DNA of 64,000 nt from the NCBI GenBank assembly GCA_003133685.1, contig PKYQ01000028.1, positions 152,454 through 216,453 of the forward strand. The letters are read 5' to 3'. The notes under the pieces were generated by a model, which saw only the letters and a program-made list of their open reading frames with translations, made no database searches and was not told where the DNA came from. Below are positions 41,116-51,165 of the stretch, in pieces (positions within the stretch are counted from its first letter, which is position 1; each line of letters opens with the position of its first letter). Source of the DNA: Acidimicrobiaceae bacterium. Lineage in GTDB: Bacteria > Actinomycetota > Acidimicrobiia > Acidimicrobiales > RAAP-2. The position numbers and the translations under genes are program-made.

Positions 41116-42421
41116 CGCGGTCCTTGTCGACTTCGTTGATCTTGCGCGAGAGCATGATCCATATCCCGGGCGCACTCGCTAACAGGCTCACCACCACGAA
41201 GTAGGTGCGCACGCCCCACTCGGTGGCCAGTATTCCCGCCACGACCACTCCGATCGGCGCCAGGCCCAACGACATGAACCAATCGACTGAGCTCACCCGT
41301 CCGAGCAAGTCCCGTGGTACCTCGGTTTGCATCATCGATTCCCAGATGACGTTGCCGAGGAGCAGAAGTGGTGAGGCGACGACTGGAAAGATCATGACCT
41401 CCCAGAAGTTGGTGGCGAAGCCAATGACCAGTCCCGCGAGCGACGCGACTGTCCAATAGGCAATCATGACGCGGATTCGTCGTCGCGGCATCTTCATGTT
41501 CGACGCGAAGAGCGCGCCGATCGCGCCCGACAGACCCATCACCGCGAAGGTGTACCCGACGATCACCCCGCTGTCATGCAACGTGTGGCGCAGCAAGTAC
41601 GGAATCAACACCGCCAAGGGACTGAACATGATGGCGTTAATGACTCCTGCGGCGAGCAAGTTTGTACGGAGCCACCTCGTGTGGCGAACGAACCGCACGC
41701 CCTCTTTGATTTCGGAACGCATCGAACTTCCTGGCGTGCGTTGTGGCGTGGGCGTCGGTTTCATCAAGAACAGCGCACTCGCCGAAACGAGGAACGTGGC
41801 GCAGTCGACGCCGATCGCCCACGACGTGCTCGCCGTGGCGATGACGCCGCCGACGGCGGGCCCGATCATGTTGCCCATCAAATTGCCCGACAGCGGACGC
41901 ACCGCGTTCATGGCGGGCAACAAGTCCTCGGGCACGATCTCCGGCGTCAACGCGGTGATGCACGGCATGAAGACCGCGTCGAAAGTACCGAAGAGAACGG
42001 CGAAGATAATCAACTCGCCAAAGTGCAAATGATGGGTGGCGATGAGAACGACGAGGACCGCCGTCAGCAGTGCACGAACGCAGTCTGAGATGAGCAGAAG
42101 GATTCGCCGCGAGAATCGGTCGACGATGGCGCCGCCCAGCAAGAGGAAGACCACGAGCGGCGTCGTGCGCGCCGCGACGAACAACGCCAACTTCGACGCG
42201 CTGTTGTGCGTCGTGTCGAGTACGAGCAGCGTGAGCGCGACGAGGGCGACGCCGTCGCCAAACTGCGACACGGTTTGACCGGTCACGAGCAGACGAGGCT
42301 CGCGATGCTTCGCCAACTGCACGAGCGCGATCTTCTTTTTCACCAGAGACGACTCTACGTTGGATCGATCACCTGGATCCTTTACCTCGGGGCAATCAGT
42401 GATTATCGGCGCAGCGTTCAA
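41033..42421 (-). CDS. MFS transporter
   Basis: TGQTVSQFGDGVALVALTLLVLDTT, GGAIVDRFSRR. Confidence 0.85.
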   Translation of the reverse strand: MNAAPIITDCPEVKDPGDRSNVESSLVKKKIALVQLAKHREPRLLVTGQTVSQFGDGVALVALTLLVLDTTHNSASKLALFVAARTTPLVVFLLLGGAIVDRFSRRILLLISDCVRALLTAVLVVLIATHHLHFGELIIFAVLFGTFDAVFMPCITALTPEIVPEDLLPAMNAVRPLSGNLMGNMIGPAVGGVIATASTSWAIGVDCATFLVSASALFLMKPTPTPQRTPGSSMRSEIKEGVRFVRHTRWLRTNLLAAGVINAIMFSPLAVLIPYLLRHTLHDSGVIVGYTFAVMGLSGAIGALFASNMKMPRRRIRVMIAYWTVASLAGLVIGFATNFWEVMIFPVVASPLLLLGNVIWESMMQTEVPRDLLGRVSSVDWFMSLGLAPIGVVVAGILATEWGVRTYFVVVSLLASAPGIWIMLSRKINEVDKDRVKGSAVAEPPPATSPRGESPSSQNLGI

Positions 42422-42438
42422 TCGCTATCGTGCGCAGT

Positions 42439-43506
42439 ATGGCTTTGGATTTAGAGGACGCTCGCCGTCGCTATCACTTCTCGTTCACGCGCGAAGACCA
42501 TGATCGACTGCCGTTCTACTCCGCGTTGATGATCGCCCTCGAACGTGATGTCGTCGCCCAAGAGATGCTGGCCAGTATCCGCGTTGAACAGCGAAACCCA
42601 ATGTTGGTGCTCGCGTCGATACACCTCGCCGCCCTGCGTGGGCATCCGGTCCTGGCTCCGATTTATCTGGATGTCCGACACGGTTTGATCGGGGATCCCG
42701 ATAAGGCCGCGAACGAGGTGATCGGTGTCGTCAATACCGAACCGGAGTTGGTGCGATCGGAACTCCACCGGTCGACGCAAACCAACGAGCCGGTCCGCTC
42801 CGCGGTCTTCCAGAGTGTCATCGCGCTCATCGCGCTCATCGCGCAGCGCGGTCATTCGTCGATCAATCTCGTCGACGTTGGGACCTCGGCCGGAATCAAC
42901 CTTCACTTTGATCAGTTCCCGGTGCGGGAGAAGGACGACGGCAATCCATTGACGCTGATCTGTCGCGACGAGACGCCGATTGATCGTTCGCTACCACTGC
43001 CGGAAGTGCTCTCGCGCGTCGGCATTGACCCCTCGCCACTGGACCTCTCGGTTGATGAAGATCGACTGTGGCTGCAGGCCTGTCTGTGGCCGGAAGAGCC
43101 GCGTCGGATGGACCGGTTGGACGCGATCGTCAAGCAGTGTCCCTCGTGGCCCGAAACGACGGTCTTGCGCGGTACCGTCGCGGAACGACTCGGTGACGCG
43201 ATCGCGCTCGGCGATCCGTCGCGTCTGACCGTCGTACTCAACAGCTACGTCGCGGCCTATTTCTCCGAAGAAGACCAGATGGCGTACTTTGAGGACATGG
43301 TGGAGCGTTGCGCCCGTGGCAACGTCGCCTGGATTTCGCTCGAGTCGCCGTTCATGGTGAGTTGGCCGACGGCGTCGCGTTCGAATGAAGGCGCGAAATC
43401 GGGCGCGACCCAAATACTCGTGACACTCCCCGGTGAAGCACCACGTGACTGGGGATGGTGTCATCACCACGGACTGTGGACGAGATTGGCAGTCCCTTCG
43501 TGTTAG
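42439..43506 (+). CDS. DUF2332 family protein
   Basis: NPMLVLASIHLAALRGHPVLAPIYLDV; VDVGTSAGINLHFDQFPV. Confidence 0.8.
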   Translation: MALDLEDARRRYHFSFTREDHDRLPFYSALMIALERDVVAQEMLASIRVEQRNPMLVLASIHLAALRGHPVLAPIYLDVRHGLIGDPDKAANEVIGVVNTEPELVRSELHRSTQTNEPVRSAVFQSVIALIALIAQRGHSSINLVDVGTSAGINLHFDQFPVREKDDGNPLTLICRDETPIDRSLPLPEVLSRVGIDPSPLDLSVDEDRLWLQACLWPEEPRRMDRLDAIVKQCPSWPETTVLRGTVAERLGDAIALGDPSRLTVVLNSYVAAYFSEEDQMAYFEDMVERCARGNVAWISLESPFMVSWPTASRSNEGAKSGATQILVTLPGEAPRDWGWCHHHGLWTRLAVPSC

Positions 43507-43684
43507 ATCGGCGTCAATCTATTTAATTGAGCGTCGCACGTGGCCATCGTGAGCGCTCGACGCTGTCGACTCGGTCGACGCGAGCACAATTTGCACGCCC
43601 TTCACGAATCGGGAATTGAAACGTCACGCTCTCGTAATACGCGGATTTTAAGGTGCTCCTCGTTGCCCAGCGGGAGGGAAAACC

Positions 43685-44875
43685 ATGATTCGCTCCAGAC
43701 TGCGGCTTTGGACGGCGTTGTTCACACTCACGGGCGCCGCCGTGGGAGTCACGTTCGTGCCCTTTAGTGTTCCGACGGCCTCAGCGACGAGCGGCACGTT
43801 TCACGTATCGCAGATTCTCTTGGGCTCTTCGTTGCACCACACCTACACGGTGAGCGGATCAACGTCGACGCACACCGAGGCGCTGAGTGACCCCGACGAT
43901 ATAAGTCAATGGGGTAACGACCTCGTCGTTGGCTTCCAGAACGGTGTGGGCCCGCAAGGGCAGGCGAGCGCCGACGGGAATCTTGACAGCACGGTCGTCG
44001 AATTCACACTGAGTGGACGCGTCCTCGCGCAATGGGACCTGACCGGAAAGACCGACGGGGTCACCGCCGACCCGGGGCTTGGCGTGCTCGCGACCGTCAA
44101 CGAAGACGCGAATTCTGCTCTTTACCTGATCCGCCCGGCTGCACCCACGAGTGACGCAGTGATCCGCTTCTCGTACAACGAGTCGCTGCCTCACGGCGGT
44201 GGTACTGACGCCATCTCGATCGACGACGGTCATATATTGATCAGCGCCTCCGCGCCGGGAACGAACGGGGCGTCGGCGCCGCAAGCAACGTACCCGGCCG
44301 TCTATTCGGTGACGCTTGGCGAGTTCACGAAGACCGCGACGGTCACGCCGCTCTTCTTCGACGAGAGTTCCGCCACGGTGGCCAACATCGGAAGCGCGAA
44401 GTACGGCGCTTCGACGCCACTGGCACTGACCGATCCGGACTCCAATGAAGTGGTCCCGTTTTGGAGTCCCCGTTTCGCGGGTGACTTCATGCTCACCAGT
44501 CAGGGTGATGGGGTGCAGGTCTACGTCCACGGCGCTAGGACGTCGCATCAAACATTGAGCGTGCTGACCCTGACGCAGTCGGTGGATGATACCGCGTGGC
44601 CGACGAACGCCCACGGTTCGCTCTTCGCCACGAACTCGACGAACGACGCCGTCGACGTCGTGAAGGGCCCGTTCGATCGCAATGCACCAATAGTCGTGGT
44701 GACGCCTTGTGGCGCCAACAGCGCTCCGGCCACCTGCCCGGCGCCGAACTACCCGGCCAATTATCTGGCGACGTTGAACATCACGAACGGAACTGTCACG
44801 CCGGTCACGGTGTCGGGATCGACGTTCGTTCCCCAAGGTGGTCTGGCGTTCGTGGCGGGCTTCACACCCAATTGA
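43685..44875 (+). CDS. Secreted protein, possible beta-propeller
   Basis: Signal peptide LWTALFTLTGAAVGVTFVPFSVPTASA; Ser/Thr/Asp-rich extracellular composition. Confidence 0.7.
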   Translation: MIRSRLRLWTALFTLTGAAVGVTFVPFSVPTASATSGTFHVSQILLGSSLHHTYTVSGSTSTHTEALSDPDDISQWGNDLVVGFQNGVGPQGQASADGNLDSTVVEFTLSGRVLAQWDLTGKTDGVTADPGLGVLATVNEDANSALYLIRPAAPTSDAVIRFSYNESLPHGGGTDAISIDDGHILISASAPGTNGASAPQATYPAVYSVTLGEFTKTATVTPLFFDESSATVANIGSAKYGASTPLALTDPDSNEVVPFWSPRFAGDFMLTSQGDGVQVYVHGARTSHQTLSVLTLTQSVDDTAWPTNAHGSLFATNSTNDAVDVVKGPFDRNAPIVVVTPCGANSAPATCPAPNYPANYLATLNITNGTVTPVTVSGSTFVPQGGLAFVAGFTPN

Positions 44876-45112
44876 AATCGTCGACCGTCCTGACCGTAAT
44901 AAGTGCACCGGACTGTTTCATCTGTCTGACTTTTTGAAGTTTCGCGGTATCGCAACCGACGCACGCAAACTAACGACGATCAACTCCGCCTGACGCCAGC
45001 GCGAGACCTTCACTCGAGTCTCGCGCCGTCGTCAGTCGCCGTTTGAAGCTTCAGGACCTCACCACAAACCTGGCGTAGCGTGGGACAATCCGATCGCCGC
45101 GTGGAGCCGTTC

Positions 45113-46507
45113 ATGCTTTTGACAATCACAACGACACACCAGCCGGCGACGGACCTCGGTTTTCTGTTGCACAAGAACCCCGACCGGCACCAGAGTGCCG
45201 TACTCAGCTTCGGCACGGCGCACGTGTTCTACCCCGAGGCGATGGTGGATCGCTGCACGGCCGCCGTCCTCGTCGAGGTCGATCCGGTCGACCTCGTTCG
45301 AAATCACCGGGGTCCCAGCGGGGGAGCGGCCTCCCTGGGTCAGTACGTGAACGACCGCCCCTACGCCGCCTCATCGCATCTCTCGGCCGCGATCAACAAA
45401 CTCTTCGGCACGGCGTTGAGTGGGCGCTGCAAGGAGCGACCCGAACTCGTCGAGGTAAGGATGCCCTTCGAGGTGCGTCTCCCCGCGCTCCCGGTGCGCG
45501 GCGACGCTGACCTCCTGCAACGGATCTTCGAACCGATCGGCTATCACGTGGAAGCGACGCCCATCGCGCTCGACGTCGAGTTCCCAAACTGGGGGATGAG
45601 TCGTTACTTCGACGTTCGTCTTACGACGACCACTCGACTTCGCGACTTGCTCGAACAGCTCCTCGTGCTGGTTCCGGTGCTCGATGACGCCAAGCACTAC
45701 TGGGTGGGCTCTGAAGAGATAGACCGGCTGCTGCGACGTGGCGGCGAATGGCTGTCGACGCACCCCGAGCGCGAGCTCATCGCGAACCGGTACCTCCGTC
45801 ACGACCGTGTGCTCACGAATCAAGCGCTGGAACGACTCCTGGACGTGGAAGACATCGCTGAGATCGAGGGCGCCCACGACAACGCCGAAGAAGCCGTCGA
45901 GCGTCCGATCTCGCTCAACGAACAGAGAATCGCCGCGGTCGTGAATGAGGTGAAGGCATGCGGCGCTCGACGCGTCTTGGACCTGGGATGCGGATCAGCC
46001 AAAGTGATTCGCGCGCTGCTGTCCGATACCAATGCCGAAAAGGTCGTCGGTGTCGACGTCTCGTATCGCTCGCTCGAGGCCGGGGCCCGTCGTCTGCATC
46101 TCGACACGATGACGCCGCGCCAGCGTGAACGCGTTGACTTGTGGCACGGCTCACTGACGTACCGGGACCGTCGACTCGAGGGGTTCGACGCGGCGGTCGT
46201 GGTCGAGGTCATCGAGCACCTCGATCCCTCCCGTCTGTCGAGTTTCGAGCGGGTCATCTTCGCGCACGCCAGCCCACGCGTCGTCGTCGTAACGACGCCC
46301 AACGTCGAATACAACGTGCGATTCGAGGGGTTAGCCACCGGCGCGTTGCGCCACCCGGACCACCGCTTTGAGTGGACGAGGACGGATTTCGCTCAATGGG
46401 CCGAGGCGGTCGCGTCGCGCCACGGCTACCACGTCACCTTTGCCGGCATCGGACCGGATGATCCCGAGGTCGGCGCACCGACGCAAATGGCGGTCTTTCG
46501 CCGATGA
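45113..46507 (+). CDS. 3'-terminal RNA ribose 2'-O-methyltransferase Hen1
   Basis: MLLTITTTHQPATDLGFLLHKNPDRHQ...FYPEAM; RVLDLGCGSAKVIRALL; EVIEHLDPSRLSSFERVIF; overlaps the Pnkp start. Confidence 0.94.
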   Translation: MLLTITTTHQPATDLGFLLHKNPDRHQSAVLSFGTAHVFYPEAMVDRCTAAVLVEVDPVDLVRNHRGPSGGAASLGQYVNDRPYAASSHLSAAINKLFGTALSGRCKERPELVEVRMPFEVRLPALPVRGDADLLQRIFEPIGYHVEATPIALDVEFPNWGMSRYFDVRLTTTTRLRDLLEQLLVLVPVLDDAKHYWVGSEEIDRLLRRGGEWLSTHPERELIANRYLRHDRVLTNQALERLLDVEDIAEIEGAHDNAEEAVERPISLNEQRIAAVVNEVKACGARRVLDLGCGSAKVIRALLSDTNAEKVVGVDVSYRSLEAGARRLHLDTMTPRQRERVDLWHGSLTYRDRRLEGFDAAVVVEVIEHLDPSRLSSFERVIFAHASPRVVVVTTPNVEYNVRFEGLATGALRHPDHRFEWTRTDFAQWAEAVASRHGYHVTFAGIGPDDPEVGAPTQMAVFRR

Positions 46508-49044
46508 ACATCAAGATCCCCGAACTCGCCCTGGTCGTGCTCGTGGGCGCGAGCGGTTCCGGTAAGTCGTCGTTCGCGGCGAGACATTTCCTGCGGACCG
46601 AGGTGGTGTCCTCGGATTTCTGCCGGGGACTCGTGAGCGACAACGAGAACGACCAGGCGGCCACCCAAGACGCGTTCGACGTCCTTCACTACATTGCCGG
46701 CAAACGTCTGAATGCCGGAAAGCTCACGGTCGTCGACGCCACGAACGTGCAACCGGAGTCACGTCGCAGCCTCATCGAATTGGCGAGGAGGCACCACGTC
46801 CTCGCGGTGGCGGTGATCTTGACGGTACCCGAGTCAATCTGCCACCAACGAAACGAGTCTCGAACGGATCGTGATTTCGGGCCGCAGGTGGTGCATCGAC
46901 AACTCGACCAGTTGCGTCGTTCGATGAAGGGACTCCGACGCGAAGGATTTCACCGCGTCGCGACCCTGGAGGGCGTCGAGGAGATCGAGGCGGCGACGTT
47001 CACTCGAGAACGCGTCTGGAACAACCGTCGCGACGATCACGGCCCCTTCGATCTCATCGGCGACGTCCACGGCTGCTTCGATGAGCTGGGTCAGTTACTC
47101 GAACAGTTGGGCTACGACCTGGCCGATGACGGTTCGTCCGCCACTCATCCCGAGAGTCGACGGGCGGTCTTCCTGGGCGACCTCGTCGATCGCGGCCCGA
47201 AGACCCCGGCGGTGTTGCGACTCGTCATGGGAATGGTGCGCGACGGATCCGCGCTCTGTATCCCGGGGAACCACGAAGTGAAGCTGCTGCGCGCGATGCA
47301 AGGTAAGAACGTCTCCGCCAGCCACGGCCTGGCGGAGAGCCTGGCGCAGTTGGCGTTGGAACCGGAACCGTTCCGAAACGAGGTCGTCCATTTCCTCGAC
47401 GGACTGATCGGCCACTACGTTTTGGACGACGGTCAGCTCGTCGTGGCGCACGCCGGACTGCCGGAGTCGATGCAGGGACGCCAGTCGGGCGCCGTGCGCG
47501 CTTTCGCCCTGTACGGCGATACCTCGGGCGAGACCGACGAGTTCGGTCTGCCCGTGCGTTATCCGTGGGCCAATGACTATCGGGGCGAGGCGACCGTGGT
47601 CTACGGTCACACGCCGGTGCCCGAGGCCGTGTGGGTCAACAAGACCATCTGTCTCGACACCGGGTGCGTGTTCGGCGGTCGTCTCACCGCGCTGCGCTAT
47701 CCCGAGCGAGAACTGGTCGCGGTGCCGGCGAACGAGGTGTACTACGAGCCGGTACGACCGTTGATCGACGAGTCTTCGAACGTCGACGTATCTCGCGAAC
47801 GCGGTGAACTCGATCTCACCGACGTCGCCGGCAAGCGGATCATCTCGACGGGCCTCGCTCGCCACGTGACGATCCGCGAAGAGAACGCCATCGCGGCGCT
47901 CGAGGTCATGAGTCGATGGGCGATCGATCCAAGGTGGTTGGTCTACCTTCCCCCGACCATGGCGCCGACCGCGACGACGAAAATCGAGGGCCTCCTGGAA
48001 CATCCGACCGAGGCGTTCAAGGCCTTTCGCGACGACGGCGTCGAGACCGTGGTGTGCGAAGAGAAGCACATGGGTTCGCGCGCGGTCGTGGTGGTCTGTC
48101 GCGACGACGCGGCCGCGGCCCGGCGCTTCACGGCGGATCGCCCGTCGCTCGGCGTGATCCACACTCGAACCGGACGACCCTTCTTCGAAGACCTCGCCGA
48201 CGAGACGACAATCTTGGAACGCGTTCGACGAGCCATAACGGCGGCCGGTCTCTGGGAAGAGCTCGACACTGATTGGTTGATCCTGGACTGCGAGTTGCTG
48301 CCCTGGTCAGCCAAGGCCGAGGAGTTACTGCGCACGCAGTACGCGGCCGTGGGCGCCGCCGCCACGGCAACGTTGAGCGCGGAACAGGTGGTGCTCGAAC
48401 AGGCGTTGGCGCGTGGCATCGACGTGGCTGAGCTCTTGACGTCGAGCGGTGAACGAAAGTTCATGGTCGAAGGCTTCGTCGACGCGTACCGGCGCTACTG
48501 CTGGGAGGTCACGACACTGGAGGACCTCAAGCTCGCGCCCTTTCAGATCCTCGCGGGCGAGGGCGAGAACTACGCGTTGCGCGATCACCTCTGGCACTTG
48601 GAGATGCTCAGTCGACTGGTGGTCGCGGACGAAACGACGTTTCGGCAGACTCGGCACGTCGTCGTTGATCTGAACGACGAATCCTCGATTGAAAACGGGA
48701 CGACCTGGTGGCGAACGCTCACCGACGAAGGCGGAGAAGGGATGGTCGTGAAACCCGTCGAAGTCGTTCGTCAGGGCCCCAAGGGTCTCGTCCAACCGGG
48801 CATTAAATGCCGGGGCCGCGAGTACCTTCGCATCATTTATGGTCCGGAATACACGGCGGCGCATAACTTGGAACGTTTGCGCCGACGGGGCCTCGGTCTC
48901 AAGAGATCGCTCGCGATTCGAGAGTTCGCCTTGGGCATCGAAGCGCTCAACAGATTCGTCGCCGACGAGCCCTTGCACAAAGTGCACGAGTGCGTCTTTG
49001 GCGTACTCGCCCTCGAGAGTGAACCGGTCGATCCGAGACTTTGA
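46504..49044 (+). CDS. Polynucleotide kinase-phosphatase Pnkp with ligase domain
   Basis: Kinase P-loop GASGSGKSSFA; phosphatase GDVHGCFDEL/GDLVDRGP/GNHE; ligase EEKHMGSRAVVVV and EGMVVKPVE. Confidence 0.95.
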   Translation: MNIKIPELALVVLVGASGSGKSSFAARHFLRTEVVSSDFCRGLVSDNENDQAATQDAFDVLHYIAGKRLNAGKLTVVDATNVQPESRRSLIELARRHHVLAVAVILTVPESICHQRNESRTDRDFGPQVVHRQLDQLRRSMKGLRREGFHRVATLEGVEEIEAATFTRERVWNNRRDDHGPFDLIGDVHGCFDELGQLLEQLGYDLADDGSSATHPESRRAVFLGDLVDRGPKTPAVLRLVMGMVRDGSALCIPGNHEVKLLRAMQGKNVSASHGLAESLAQLALEPEPFRNEVVHFLDGLIGHYVLDDGQLVVAHAGLPESMQGRQSGAVRAFALYGDTSGETDEFGLPVRYPWANDYRGEATVVYGHTPVPEAVWVNKTICLDTGCVFGGRLTALRYPERELVAVPANEVYYEPVRPLIDESSNVDVSRERGELDLTDVAGKRIISTGLARHVTIREENAIAALEVMSRWAIDPRWLVYLPPTMAPTATTKIEGLLEHPTEAFKAFRDDGVETVVCEEKHMGSRAVVVVCRDDAAAARRFTADRPSLGVIHTRTGRPFFEDLADETTILERVRRAITAAGLWEELDTDWLILDCELLPWSAKAEELLRTQYAAVGAAATATLSAEQVVLEQALARGIDVAELLTSSGERKFMVEGFVDAYRRYCWEVTTLEDLKLAPFQILAGEGENYALRDHLWHLEMLSRLVVADETTFRQTRHVVVDLNDESSIENGTTWWRTLTDEGGEGMVVKPVEVVRQGPKGLVQPGIKCRGREYLRIIYGPEYTAAHNLERLRRRGLGLKRSLAIREFALGIEALNRFVADEPLHKVHECVFGVLALESEPVDPRL

Positions 49045-49094
49045 TTGAGTCCGAAGTCGACGGCACGTAAAATCAACGAACCTCGGGAGTTTCG

Positions 49095-49490
49095 CTAATT
49101 CTGAAAGTTGTAGGTCGTCGTGTGGTGCACTCCGGCGATGGCCCCGATGATGATGAGAATCAGCGTGGCGGCCCCGACGCATCCCAGGACGATGCCGGCG
49201 ATCGCCATACCGTCACCCTTTTCACCGCGCTCCCTGATCTGCTTGCGGGCGACGACTCCGAAAATGAGCGCGAGAATCGACCCGATCCACCACACCCAGA
49301 CGATGCCGAGCACCATCGAGGCGATCGCGAGTCCGTTGGTCGACGTCGTTTGGATCTGCTGGACGTAGGTGACCTGCGGCATCGGCGGTGGCATGGCGCC
49401 AATCGAGGGTGCCGCAGTGCCGAGGGCGACACCGCAGGTGGGGCAAAACGCGACGCCCTCCGGGCATTGGTGTCCGTTCGAGCAAATCAA
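49095..49490 (-). CDS. DUF4190-like membrane protein with N-terminal zinc ribbon
   Basis: MICSNGHQCPEGVAFCPTCGVAL; GLAIASMVLGIVWVWWIGSILALIFG. Confidence 0.75.
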   Translation of the reverse strand: MICSNGHQCPEGVAFCPTCGVALGTAAPSIGAMPPPMPQVTYVQQIQTTSTNGLAIASMVLGIVWVWWIGSILALIFGVVARKQIRERGEKGDGMAIAGIVLGCVGAATLILIIIGAIAGVHHTTTYNFQN

Positions 49491-49729
49491 GGAGTCCCCC
49501 CTAGGTCGGGCCAGTCATGCGAAACCTATCAGTTGATGGTCCTTGACTGAAGTATCGAAAGTGGGAATCGATTATTCTGTCCCATCCCTCGTTCGGCGTC
49601 GGTCTATAACCACTCAATGAGATTCGCGACGATTCGATTGTCGTCGGCAATCGTCGTTGGCATTGATGGTCGCGATGTCGGAACACGGCAGTCGTTCGCC
49701 TTCGACGTGGTGTTGTTTAACCTTAGGGA

Positions 49730-50752
49730 GTGAATTCAACTCGACTTCGTTTCCATTTGGGTCGGCGGACGCGCGTGGTGTTGTTCGCTGGCGCGGTCGT
49801 CGTTCTCGCAACATGGGTCAACGCGACCTCGGTCCAGGCAGTTGGGGATCACTCGAAGGGGAGATCTTCGACTCCCTCGCCCACACCCTCGGCTCTCAAG
49901 CACTTTGGACCGACGGCATTCGCTGGAGAGGGTAGCTGGCACGCTGCCGGACGACCCGTTGACGGAACGCGGGCCATATACGAGACGACCTTGGTCCCGC
50001 CGGGCGGAACTCAAGTCGCCGGGGTGGCGTGGATGGATATGCGTCTTTTGTCCGCGCGGCTGTACTCGGGCTCGAAGAGTCCCGGGAAAGGGCCGTATCG
50101 ATTCACCGCGCCCGTGCAGCCAACCTACGCGAGGACGTTGGTGGCCGCTTTCAATGGCGGCTTCGTGATGAACGTCGCCAAGGGCGGCTACTACACCGAA
50201 GGTCGCGTGGTCGATCCGTTGCGAACGGGGGCGGCATCCTTCGTCATCTATGCAGACGGCAGTGTCAACGTTGGCGCCTGGGGCAGCCACGTGTCAATGA
50301 CCTCACGTGTCGTGAGTGTGCGTCAGAACTTGGTGCCACTCGTGGCCGATGGGCACCTCACCGCGGCTGCGGCGAGCGCGAATTGGCACGCCTGGGGTTC
50401 GACGTGCGGCGTCTATTCGTGCGCCAAGTCAGTACCTGGCATCGAACATCAATGGAGATCAGGCGTGGGCATTACGTCCAAAGGAGCGTTGATTTATGTA
50501 ACTGGTCCCGCCCTCAGCCCGTACCAGTTGGCACAGTTGCTCGTGCGCGCCCGCGTCGTTCGCGGAATGGAACTCGACATCAATTCGAGCTGGCCCGACT
50601 TTTCCACCTACGATCCGCCCGTGGCGAACGGCCTCGCGTCGTCGTCAAACGGGAGCAAGCTCATCGCGTCAACCGTGCAAGGTCCGTGGACCTTCTTCGA
50701 ATCGACGTGGCCCCGTGATTTCATCACGATGTCCGCACGCTCACAGGGATAG
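49730..50752 (+). CDS. Secreted phosphodiester glycosidase-family protein
   Basis: Signal peptide; LVAAFNGGFVMN, VRGMELDINSSWP; GTG start. Confidence 0.7.
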   Translation: MNSTRLRFHLGRRTRVVLFAGAVVVLATWVNATSVQAVGDHSKGRSSTPSPTPSALKHFGPTAFAGEGSWHAAGRPVDGTRAIYETTLVPPGGTQVAGVAWMDMRLLSARLYSGSKSPGKGPYRFTAPVQPTYARTLVAAFNGGFVMNVAKGGYYTEGRVVDPLRTGAASFVIYADGSVNVGAWGSHVSMTSRVVSVRQNLVPLVADGHLTAAAASANWHAWGSTCGVYSCAKSVPGIEHQWRSGVGITSKGALIYVTGPALSPYQLAQLLVRARVVRGMELDINSSWPDFSTYDPPVANGLASSSNGSKLIASTVQGPWTFFESTWPRDFITMSARSQG

Positions 50753-50827
50753 GAAAAAAACTGAGTAGGCATCAATCATTGCAACGAAGACCAAGGAGCG
50801 GGCAACGGTTGTCTGGTTCCAGGACCC

Positions 50828-51025
50828 TGGAGCGGGTGACGGGAATCGAAGCCGCATGGCCGTCTTGGAATTCTGGATGACGCTACAAAAGATCGCCGCA
50901 GCAACAACGCTGATTAAACCGCACTTCGATTGGAATCTGTTGCGCATCCAAGTCATCTGGGCACTCCATGGATACTTTGTCAACGCAGCCAATCCGATAT
51001 GTGCCACGTGAGTTCCCGTCCGAGG
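50828..51025. repeat. Direct repeat copy A: decayed tRNA-Gly 3'-half plus about 150 bp of associated sequence
   Basis: Aligns by eye through its whole length with 62699-62896; starts tggagcgggtgacgggaatcgaagccgcatggccgtcttgga. Confidence 0.85.
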
Positions 51026-51165
51026 ACCACAATCGTTAGCCCAAACCCCGTTTGGTGGACACGTTGACCCAGACACCGATTCAGGATTAGATGCCGGAGC
51101 GTCGACAAGAGCGTTGACTTTGAGGTGTGGGACAATGAGTGTGCCAATGTCAAAATTGCGCGGAC

